Made by a program: the position numbers and the translations under genes
Source of the DNA: Oopsacas minuta
Lineage: Eukaryota > Porifera > Hexactinellida > Lyssacinosida > Leucopsacidae
NCBI GenBank assembly: GCA_024704765.1
Contig: JAKMXF010000035.1
Coordinates: 1 to 64,000, forward strand
Direction of reading: 5' to 3'
Length of the DNA stretch: 64,000 nucleotides
Shown here: positions 56,051 through 64,000 of the stretch, piece by piece
Layout: each line of letters starts with the position of its first letter
Position numbering within the stretch: the stretch's first letter is position 1
Notes under the pieces: generated by a model
Databases searched by the model: none
What the model was told of the DNA's origin: nothing
The model's input: only the letters and a program-made list of their open reading frames with translations

Positions 56051-56715
56051 CGATTGTTTGTCGGTTGTCAAGGAAAGGATTCACGGTATGCAATTTTGAA
56101 ATTGTAGCATAACTATGTAGTTATTGTGTTTATCAAGGAAGTAAATAGAATTCAATAAAACTTCACTAAATATATGAAACATGCTGAATCCGATTATCAC
56201 ACTTTTGGATTAATCATATGTAAATTTATTGTTGTTTTTATGAATATAAAGTAAACAAATAAGCAAAATCTCAGAATAAATGTACTGGCTTGCTCTAAGC
56301 GGCTACATAGGGGTAACACAATACACTGAACCAGAATATCGCATTTTCAACTTTCTCATATGTAAATTCATTGTTGTTTTTGAAATATAAAGTAAACAAA
56401 TTTCAATATTGCATATATTGTTGTAGAATCATACTTTCAACGACAATACTGAGGTAATCGAGTATGTTGGGTCCGAATATGGTATTGTAAACAACATGTT
56501 GTGAATATTTGTTTACTTTTAGGTACATAAAGTAAACAAATTTCCAAATTATGGTAGAAACACGCTTATCCTGGGGTAATCAGTATGCTGAGTAGGAATA
56601 CTGTAAACAACATTAATCTAAGTAAACCTCAATGTTGTTTGTCTGTTTGTTTGTCCGTTGAATACCTCGAGGCGTAATGCTCCGAGTTCATCGCGAAGCG
56701 ACGAACCAAAGGCGC
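56050..56715 (+). repeat. Direct repeat unit 1 (pairs with 57570-57955)
   Basis: Shared words in the same order: TTGTTTGTC..AAGGAAAGGATT, GGTATGCAATTTTGAAATT, CATGCTGAATCCGATT, GGATTAATCATATGTAAAT, then CATACTTTCAACGAC, GTAAACAACAT and ATACCTCGAGGCG..ATGC.CCGAGTTCATC. Unit 1 is longer through an internal partial duplication (56330-56460). Confidence 0.8.
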
Positions 56716-56734
56716 GTCCTATAAAGATTCAATA

Positions 56735-57102
56735 CAGCATATAGCGCAACCTCTATAAGAAGGCAATTTTAGTCTATATTCATTCATTTTCATAGAAACG
56801 AATCTCTATAAGTGGAGGAGAGGGGAATGGGGTATACTATAAAGGAAATTCTCTCATCAATGAAATTAGTTCTATAAATGGGAATTATTAGATAATATTA
56901 ATGAATATTCAATTCTTGTGCTAAATTTAGAAAAAACTGGTTTCAGAGAGGATTTCTTACTAATTTGGATATTCACCATAATCCTTAAGTTGAAATAACA
57001 GTCGTTGGAGGAAGTGACTATACACATTAAATTTAATGTGGAATGAAGAGGTCATCATGACATTCACCGGCACGATTACCCTCACTTATAGAGGTTGTAC
57101 TG
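56735..57102. mobile_element. pogo/Tigger-like MITE
   Basis: CAGCATATAGCGCAACCTCTATAAG at the left (with a small insert in the tip) and CTCACTTATAGAGGTTGTACTG at the right, flanked by TA. The interior aligns with the element at 29870 (TATAAGTGGAGGAG; GGTATACTATA.AGGAAATT). Confidence 0.7.
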
Positions 57103-57435
57103 TAGATATCTATTCCAAAGACACAATCCTACAACCCCAGATAGTTAGACATCAGAACAACATCTGAGATTAAGTCTGAAGTTAATCTAAGGTAAATTTC
57201 ATCACAAACCTCAAATAACGAATTATACACACACAACGATCAAATATCATTAATTGATTAGATAGAAGATTAGACATCGCTACAAGATACATCCAGGAGA
57301 TACGAACACATAGGCACTGGATAGAGTCCGCCATGACTTGTTTAAGTTATCGTCTCCGGAACACATACAATGCTGTTCAGGATTAATCTTAGTATAATAT
57401 GGAACTAAATACTTATAATACATTATGGAACTAAA

Positions 57436-58078
57436 ATTGATGTAAATTTATATAAGAACTGAGTTCATATTAACTTTTAGATTTATATCAAGTAACAAAA
57501 GAATTAGTATTAAACTATTCTTAGAAGAGTTATAGCTAATACGAGTATACATTGTAAAAGATAAACAAATTCTGTTTGTTTGTCTGTTGTTAAGGAAAGG
57601 ATTTATGGTATGCAATTTTGAAATTATAGCACAACTATGTATTTATCGTGTTTATCAAGGAATTAAATAGAATTAAATGAAACTTCACCAAATATATCGA
57701 ACATGCTGAATCCGATTTTCACACTTTGGATTAATCATATGTAAATCTATTGTTGTTTTTATGAATATAAAGTATACAAATTTTCAAAATTGATAGAACC
57801 ATACTTTCAACGACTATACTGAGTTAATGAGGTATGCTAAGTCTGCATATTGTAAACAACATCACTAAATCTCAATTGTTGTTTGTTTGTCTGTTGAATA
57901 CCTCGAGGCGAAATGCGCCGAGTTCATCGCGAAGCAACCAGCCAAAGGCTCATTATATTAAATATCTTTACAGATATTATAGAACTAATTAGGACAAAGT
58001 TCTTGTAATTAACATTTCATTCTTTAAACTGTTACTACAGTATTAAATTACACAATTTAGTTCCATTATCCAACCTAT
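57436..58078 (-). repeat. Inverted copies of NHL upstream sequence
   Basis: 57436-57548 is the reverse complement of 58651-58756 (TAGCTATAACTCTTCTAAG in the latter), and 57955-58078 is the reverse complement of about 58515-58640 (TAGTTCTATAATA..ATATCT). These blocks are upstream sequence of the NHL copy at 58799. They suggest a third, mostly lost, inverted unit, interrupted by direct repeat unit 2. Confidence 0.6.
57570..57955 (+). repeat. Direct repeat unit 2 (pairs with 56050-56715)
   Basis: Carries the same ordered words as unit 1, including AAAGGATTTATGGTATGC, AACATGCTGAATCCG and CCTCGAGGCGAAATGCGCC. It is inserted between the two inverted NHL-upstream blocks, so it arrived after that duplication. 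Confidence 0.75.
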
Positions 58079-58114
58079 TTGTTATGTTGGGTAAGGGCTT
58101 GGGTCCGTCCTTCT

Positions 58115-60066
58115 TTCGCTATGAATAAGACACAGTGTCACTAAGGGGTACACTATAGATACACATATAATAGACAGTAGTGGTTAGAGGATTGAGACAG
58201 CTATTCAACTGCGTACATGGAATATGTATTCCCCTGTATATACTTGTGTATTTACTGTTATGATAAATACACATAATATAAATCCATACGGATAATATTA
58301 GAGATATATTAACGTGTTAATAGAGATCTTAATCGAGGAAATACAGTATATGTAAATTAGGTGTTAAGAATAGTTCCGCAACTTCTTCTTGACTTGATTA
58401 TACTTTCAAATACATTTTAGACAAATGTGTTTATTCCATCGCTTTTGATTGTACACATGAAAACGTCTGAGGCACGACTAACGAGAGCAATTGAACTAGA
58501 GTCTACACTATGTTTAATAGGAACCAAATTGTATTACTTACATACTGTAGTTACAGTTTAAAGAATGGAATGTTAATTACAAGAAACTTGTCCTAATTAG
58601 TTCTATAATAATATCTGTAAAGATATTTAATGTAATTATAATTTGTGTATTCTTGTATTAGCTATAACTCTTCTAAGAATAGTTTAATACTAATTCTATT
58701 GAAACTTGATATAAATCTAAAAGTTAATATGAACTCAGTTCTTATATAAATTTACTGAAAAGATTGTTATGTATCAATTGGAACTGAGCTAAAATATTAT
58801 AGCAACACGAGTACCAGCAGAAGTTGAACTAATTGAGGGAAATGAGTGGGAAAGAGAACTAGAAATTCTTGTGGAACAGGTCCAACATGAGAAAGATAAA
58901 GTACGTGACATCTTCCTACAGCTACACATTCTGTTAGCTGTCAGAGAGCAGAGTTTGTTAGTAGAATTAGATGATGTTGTTGTACGAGCTAGGTTGGAGG
59001 TTAAGGAAAAGGTAGAAACCCTACAGGAATTACAAAAGGCCAGAGAATCGTTAGATAGAGAATTAACTAAGAATAAACTCAGACAAGTACTACAGAAGAA
59101 CTTGAGTACACTAGATGAGAAAATCAGGGAAGAGAAAGGAAAAGATGTTAATGTAAGGTGGATAGAATTGGAATGGATGAGCGAACAGCTGGAACAATCA
59201 ATCATTAAGATGTGTAAGGTTGTCACTTTCAAGGAGAGACCATTCAGAACTGAGGACTATTCCAGAAAGTTACGTCCCGTATGGTCCCGTGAAGGGGCAG
59301 GTCCTAGTCCGATCAAGACTCCATGGCAAATAGCAATCGATCTAATCTCTGAGAATATATACATTGTTGATATTTATGCTTACAACATTAAGATATTCAA
59401 CAAAGAAGGAGAATATCTCGACAACATACCAACCCCTGAAAATCCTTGCGGCATTACTCTAACTAATGAATTTATTTATGTATCAGCTGAGAAAACAATT
59501 GTTAAGATACAAAGATCTAACAACAAAACAGCCAAATCAGTGAAGCTAGAGAATGATGTCTTTGGAATGGGTATATACAAAAACTATATGCTATATGTAT
59601 CTGAAGAATTCAAACTATCTATACTCTTGCTTGATATGGAACTAAAAGTACAAAAACGAATAAGACTCAAGACTCCTCACGTTACTGTTTCTACAAGCAT
59701 TACTTCTATAAACTATACCAAGAGAACATGTATGTAAAATTCCATAACTCTCGCTTCCATCTACAAATATTCCGTCTAGACGGAAAGCTAGTCAGGTGTA
59801 TTATTGAGAAAACAGAGATTCCGTTTTGCAATTTCTTCACGATAGATCAATTCGGGAATATTATCACTTCTGATTACTCTGGAAATAAAACTAACATATT
59901 CTCCAATTCAGGAAAGCTAATCCATACAATCTCTAACAGTAACCCAACAGAAGATGAAATGCTTTCCAATCCTCGAGGAGTGGCTATTGACAAGAATAAC
60001 AGAATTATTATTGCTCAAGATAGCCTTAAATATAACCTCATAGCATTCTAAATTCTTGTATCTCAC
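58115..60066 (+). repeat. Left arm of a large inverted duplication
   Basis: Pairs with 61388-63106 read in reverse. It includes upstream sequence (AGTGTCACTAAGGGGTACAC; AACGTGTTAATA.AGATCTTAA), the whole NHL gene and about 15 bases past its stop. The left arm has two extra segments of about 100 and 160 bases in the upstream part (near 58400-58490 and 58612-58770). Confidence 0.92.
58799..60051 (+). pseudogene. NHL-repeat protein, left palindrome copy (start codon lost, one-base deletion)
   Basis: Homologous to the right copy over its full length of about 417 codons. The start codon position reads ATA (58799-58801) where the right copy has ATG; the next in-frame ATG (58871) would remove 24 residues. 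The coiled coil (LEILVEQVQHEKDKVRDI; VKEKVETLQELQKARESL) and NHL propeller (IYIVDIYAYNIKIFN; FIYVSAEKTIVKIQRS) are present. At about 59717 one A is missing from a run of four, so the frame closes at 59737 and resumes at 59728-60051 (ITSDYSGNKTNIFSNSGKL; AIDKNNRIIIAQDSLKYN). The open parts are well conserved, so it died recently, or the deletion is a read error. The ATA is not a homopolymer effect and is more convincing. Confidence 0.85.
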
Positions 60067-60543
60067 TAAATTTTCGTTTTCATTATTATTTCTTAGTTAT
60101 TAAACATAATGTAGACTATTATCAATACGTAACAGAGTACCTGTATATCTATACTGTACTCATAGGGGGCAGCATCGGTTCATAGGGCAAGGGACCTAGC
60201 CCTTTAATCTTAGTATAATATGGAACTAAAATACTTATAATGTAGTATGGAACTAGAATTGATCTACAAGAAATAAATCTAAAAATAGAATCGCTTGATG
60301 ATAGTATTGCTTAGAGTTTTAGCTCTACAAATCCTCTACCGCTAGCCTATTTACAGAGATCAGGTATGTCATCATCTGGAAGTTTGGAGGCCCCCTTCAC
60401 CTTACCTGCTCCTTTGGCCTTTTCTGTCCCCTTACCTCCTTAAGTTCCCCTAAGTACATCCGCTCCCTTGATCCTTTGAGAGCCATTTTCAAAAATATAT
60501 TTGCGGTCCCCTGAGCTTAAAAATAGCAGTAGTTGACTGTAAA

Positions 60544-61187
60544 ATGGGAGTAATTGATAGTAGAGGACAATTTGTAGTTAATATTATTTGTCAAGCTGAA
60601 GATCTCAATCAGGTTTGTTACACATGCAAACTGAAACTATAAAAGTGTCAAAAATGTGTGGTTCTTGTCCATATTGTTACCTTACTATACCATCAATCTG
60701 GTGTGTCAAACATTATTCACGTTTTCTTAGACATTTTCGATTTTTGAGTTATACAATAGTACCGATTTTCACATATATACATATAGCTCCCTGGCATGTA
60801 TTCAATTTACCAACTTTCTGTAGATAAAAGATGATAAATTCTTGATACAATCCACAAGTTTGAATCCTGACAGTAAAACAGGGCAGACTGAACTGAACTA
60901 TCATTGGAGGACAGTTGCAACCTGAACTTATTTTGGAAAACAGGCTAAAATGTAGAATTTCTGATTCTGTAAACAACCTGTTTACACAAGAAGAGAGTAA
61001 ACAAACAAACACACAACAGATTGATAGCCACCAACAAAATCAAGATACTATAGGCATTGTTCGTTCAGTTGGCAATCTCTTGATTGAGGTAGAACATATG
61101 CATGGAATATTAAAGAAAATATATACTCTTGTCATTGGCTTAGCATTTATTAATTTGGTGTTAATTGTTATACTTTTACGCGCCTAA
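60544..61187 (+). CDS. Possible two-exon tail-anchored small protein between the palindrome arms
   Basis: Exon 1 (60544-60612) reads MGVIDSRGQFVVNIICQAED and ends at a GTTTGT donor. Exon 2 (60915-61187), after GGACAG, reads LQPELILENRLKCRISDSV, a polar Gln/Asn-rich middle, then VGNLLIEVEHMHGILKKI, and finishes with a C-terminal hydrophobic helix (TLVIGLAFINLVLIVILL) just before the stop. Both junctions are phase 0; the product would have 113 residues. An amphipathic helix plus C-terminal anchor resembles tail-anchored proteins such as small SNAREs, but there is no SNARE zero-layer I can identify, so no family is assigned. The donor is weak, so exon 1 is the uncertain part. Confidence 0.4.
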
Positions 61188-61387
61188 ATTCCTACATTAT
61201 TCACACCTTGAATTATCTGTTATATTTGAATTTAAAGGCAAACATCAACAACAACAATGATTATTCATATTGTTTACACATATTTGTATTTTTTGGGTAT
61301 ATTATGTGTGTATATCATAAATTATAGATTTCACATCCGTCTAATTGAACCAAATTGTGTGACTAATAATTAACAAGGAAAATGAAA

Positions 61388-63106
61388 TACAAGAATTTAG
61401 AATGCTATGAGGTTATATTTAAGGCTAGCTTGAGCAATAATAATTCTGTTATTCTTGTCAATTGCCACTCCTCGAGGGCAATAAAGCATTTCATCTTCTG
61501 CTAGGTTACTGTTAGAGATTGTATGGATTAGCTTTCCTGAATTGGAGAATATATTAATTTCATTTCCAAGGTAATCAGGGCGATAATATTCCCGAATTGA
61601 TCTATTGTGAAAAAATAGCGAAGCTCAATCCCTGTATCCTCAATAATACACCTGACTAGCTCTCCGTCTAGACGGAATATTTGTAGATGGAAGCGAGAGT
61701 TATGGAATTTTACATACATGTTCTCTTGGTATAGTTTTATAGAAGTAATGCTTGTAGAAACAGTAATATGAGGAGTATTGAGAATTATTCGTTTATGTAC
61801 TTTTAGTTCCATATCAAGCAGGAGTATTGATAAAGTGCCTAGTTCACATACATATAGCATATTGTTTGTGTATATATCCATTCCAAAAACAGAAATCTCT
61901 AGCTTCACTAATTTGGCTGTTTTGTTGTTAGATCTTCGTATCTTAACAATTGTATTACCAGCTGATACATAAATAAATTCATTAGTTAGAGTGTAATGCC
62001 GCAAGGATTTTCAGGGGTTGGTATGTTGTCGAGATATTCTCCTTCTTTGTTGAATATCTTAATGTTGTAAGCATAAATATCAACAATGTATATATTCTCA
62101 GAGATTGGATCGATTGCTATTTGCCATGGAGTCTTGATCGGACTAGGACCTGCCCCTTCACGGGACCATACGGGACGTAACTTTCTGGAATAGTCCTCAG
62201 TTCTGAATGGTCTCTCCTTGAAAGTGACAACCTTACACATCTTAATGATTGATTGTTCCAGCTGTTCGCTCATCCATTCCAATTCTATCCACCTCACATT
62301 AACATCTTTTCCTTTCTCTTCCCTGATTTTCTCATCTAGTGTACTCAAGTTCTTCTGTAGTACTTGTCTGAGTTTATTCTTAGTTAATTCTCTATCTAAC
62401 GATTCTCTGGCCTTTTGTAATTCCTGTAGGGTTTCTACCTTTTCCTTAACCTCCAACCTAGCTCGTACAACAACATCATCTAATTCTACTAACAAACTCT
62501 GCTCTCTGACAGCTAACAGAATGTGTAGCTGTAGGAAGATGTCACGTACTTTATCTTTCTCATGTTGGACCTGTTCCACAAGAATTTCTAGTTCTCTTTC
62601 CCACTCATTTCCCTCAATTAGTTCAACTTCTGCTGCTACTCGTGTTGCCATAATATTTTAGCTCAGTTCCAATTGATATCTTTACTGATATTATAGAACT
62701 AATTAGGACAAAGTTCTTATAATTATCATTCCATTCTTTAAACTGTAACTATAGTATTGATTAATAGAATTTTGTTCCAATAATTACACAATTTCGTTCC
62801 TATTAAACATAGTGTAGACTTTAGTTCAAAGAAAGTTGAGGAACTATACCACAAAACACCTAATTTGCATATACTGTATTTCCTCGATTAAGATCTTTAT
62901 TAACACGTTAATATATCTCTAATAATTATCCATATGGGTATATATATGTGTATTTATCATAACAGTAAATACACAAGTATATACAGGGGAATACATATTC
63001 CATGTACGCAGTTGAATAGCTGTCTCAATCCTCTGATCACCACTGTCTATTATATGTGTATCTATAGTGTACCCCTTAGTGACACTGCGTCTTGTCCATA
63101 GCGAAT
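61388..63106 (-). repeat. Right arm of a large inverted duplication
   Basis: Reverse-complement partner of 58115-60066. Identity is high across the gene and lower upstream. The spacer between the arms is about 1.3 kb. Cruciform or snap-back structure would be possible in principle, and such loci are prone to assembly error. Confidence 0.92.
61397..62651 (-). pseudogene. NHL-repeat protein, right palindrome copy (two frameshifts)
   Basis: The start codon ATG at 62651 is intact (MATRVAAEVELIEGNEWE) and the coiled coil and first propeller blades are open to about 61989. There a two-base insertion (AC, in GGCATTACACTC on the coding strand) ends the frame after PCGITL. The frame resumes at 61986-62004 (LTNEFIYVSAGNTIVKI), then shifts again near 61590 by one missing base (IIALIT instead of the left copy's IITSDY), so the last blades are lost in frame. 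With these two changes undone it would have the same 417-codon length as the left copy. The lesions differ from those of the left copy, so both broke after duplication. The AC insertion is not a homopolymer and is unlikely to be a simple read error. Confidence 0.85.
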
Positions 63107-63159
63107 GGCATGGCTGTAGCCATGAAAATACAAGTGGTCAGGTTAATTTGTACAACTGG

Positions 63160-63283
63160 AGATCAGGTCAATAATAGGTCGGAATATAATCATACGTATG
63201 TCGCAAAGAAATACAAGAAAAGTTTGTTAACTAAGAGCCTACTACGTTTACTATGCTCGGGACTGGTTAAAGATCGTTAACTT
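63160..63283 (+). repeat. Dispersed repeat shared with 45623-45741
   Basis: Second copy of the GAGATCAGGTCAATA..GACTGG unit. A short open frame ([20 protein letters not shown]) runs through both copies but is too short to identify. Confidence 0.7.
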
Positions 63284-63318
63284 CAATTATCTCAAAACGA
63301 TGTCTTTCGCCGTGTAGG

Positions 63319-63624
63319 CAATTGTTTTTTGAAGAAAGACTGATTCTTATGCTCTGAAAATTTAGGGAAGTATTTATACAATGTATCTGAAATCTGGACC
63401 ACATTTGGAATGAATGAACGAATAATTCTCATGATATCCCACCCTAAGCCCTGCGGACTCCGGTTTTTAGCCTATTTTTGCCAGAACTCCCCTTCAAACG
63501 TTAATATCTTCTTACTAGAGAGGTACTCGGGCCTAATTGTGGTCCAGAAATTAGAACTACATATTGTTAGCATATATAACAATTTATAGGTCTTAGGCAA
63601 TAGTCCTTCTTCAAAAAACAATTA
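63319..63624. mobile_element. MITE-like element with about 22-bp tips
   Basis: CAATTGTTTTTTGAAGAAAG at the left pairs with CTTCTTCAAAAAACAATT at the right (one or two mismatches). About 306 bp, non-coding, superfamily unknown. Confidence 0.6.
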
Positions 63625-63912
63625 GTGATATGTCCCGAACTTTAATGTTACGCCTATGGAAGGACTTTTACCCCCTTTTCATGCCCAATTCGTAATACAC
63701 ACTAGATACATCGGGGTTCATGATTATTATCTCTTAGTTTAACCCGTGCAACGAGCTAGAAAACAATAAACATGTATAATGGCATATACTTTAGAAAATA
63801 GCCCATACCGTAATAGAAAGTTCGCGGCAAGACTCACTAATTATGTAATTATTGAGTCGTTGAATAAGAAAATAATTTAAATCAAATAGAATATTATTTA
63901 TAACAAACAAAC

Positions 63913-63978
63913 CTGATTGAAGCCTATAGTGAGAAGTAATTGTTCATCACAATCAGTCTCTGTATAAGAGTCTGACAT
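63913..63978 (-). CDS. Possible first exon of a minus-strand gene at the right edge
   Basis: ATG at 63978 opens MSDSYTETDCDEQLLLTIG and ends in NQ at a GTTTGT donor (63912), phase 0. The acidic start followed by a hydrophobic stretch is coding-like. The exon ends in the same NQ-GTTTGT form as the possible exon 1 at 60544, which may be chance. I could not find exon 2 in the sequence to the left. Confidence 0.25.
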
Positions 63979-64000
63979 AGTGAGGAGATTAGAGAAGGGA

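Noticed and set aside
58789-59232. Ser/Thr-rich open frame antisense to the left NHL copy, and its twin at 62218-62661
   Set aside because: Shadow of the Glu/Lys-rich coiled coil; seen in both arms only because the arms are homologous.
1-64000. tRNA, rRNA, riboswitch or bacterial operon signals
   Set aside because: No cloverleaf, rRNA-like block, Shine-Dalgarno spacing or operon layout was seen; the sequence is eukaryotic.

Overview
The window looks like nuclear DNA of an early-branching animal, most probably a sponge. It is AT-rich, genes have spliceosomal introns with GT..AG borders, intergenic DNA is full of small DNA transposons, and the recognisable families are animal-type: a vitellogenin/large-lipid-transfer domain, FN3-like and EGF domains, TRIM-like NHL-repeat proteins lacking RING and B-box, an AIG1-type GTPase and a CNC/Maf-like bZIP. 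A glass sponge (Hexactinellida) would fit the NHL proteins and compact layout, but that is a guess from memory of such proteins, not a database match.

Left part (1-15.8 kb): the 5' end of a hAT-like transposon with a BED finger (1-346, minus) interrupts an NHL-family gene fragment (347-738, minus). Then come an AIG1-type GTPase with a signal anchor and a polyglutamine tract (3701-5735, minus), a decayed retroelement-type integrase with introns (6.27-7.1 kb, plus), a Helitron-like element with a perfect 36-bp palindrome, a complete small hAT element with an 8-bp target duplication (8189-8725), a small bZIP gene (9175-9479, minus), and the only intact NHL gene (10412-11638, plus).

Centre (15.8-54.6 kb): one giant minus-strand gene occupies about 60 percent of the window. 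I could chain 22 exons by splice sites and matching phase, from a signal peptide at 54578 to a stop at 15823, for about 5,120 residues. Order: signal peptide, vitellogenin-type lipid-transfer domain, furin-like sites, a degenerate M23/LECT2-like domain, a SAP-like motif, a Cys-rich region, a PAN/apple domain, a long FN3-like array, a GPS-like Cys/Trp segment, cadherin-like segments, two EGF domains, one transmembrane helix and a short acidic tail. A membrane-anchored lipid-transfer-domain protein of this layout is, to my knowledge, not a described family and is the main candidate for something new. Its introns hold a plus-strand multi-pass membrane gene (22.4-23.4 kb), two NHL pseudogenes and many small transposons.

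Right part (54.6-64 kb): repeat-rich DNA, then a large inverted duplication (58115-60066 against 61388-63106) whose arms each carry one broken NHL gene, disabled differently. The spacer holds a possible two-exon tail-anchored small protein. A possible first exon of a further minus-strand gene lies at the right edge.

Caveat: several otherwise well-conserved exons contain single-base frameshifts in short homopolymers. They look more like long-read consensus errors than biology, so some 'pseudogene' calls could change after read polishing.
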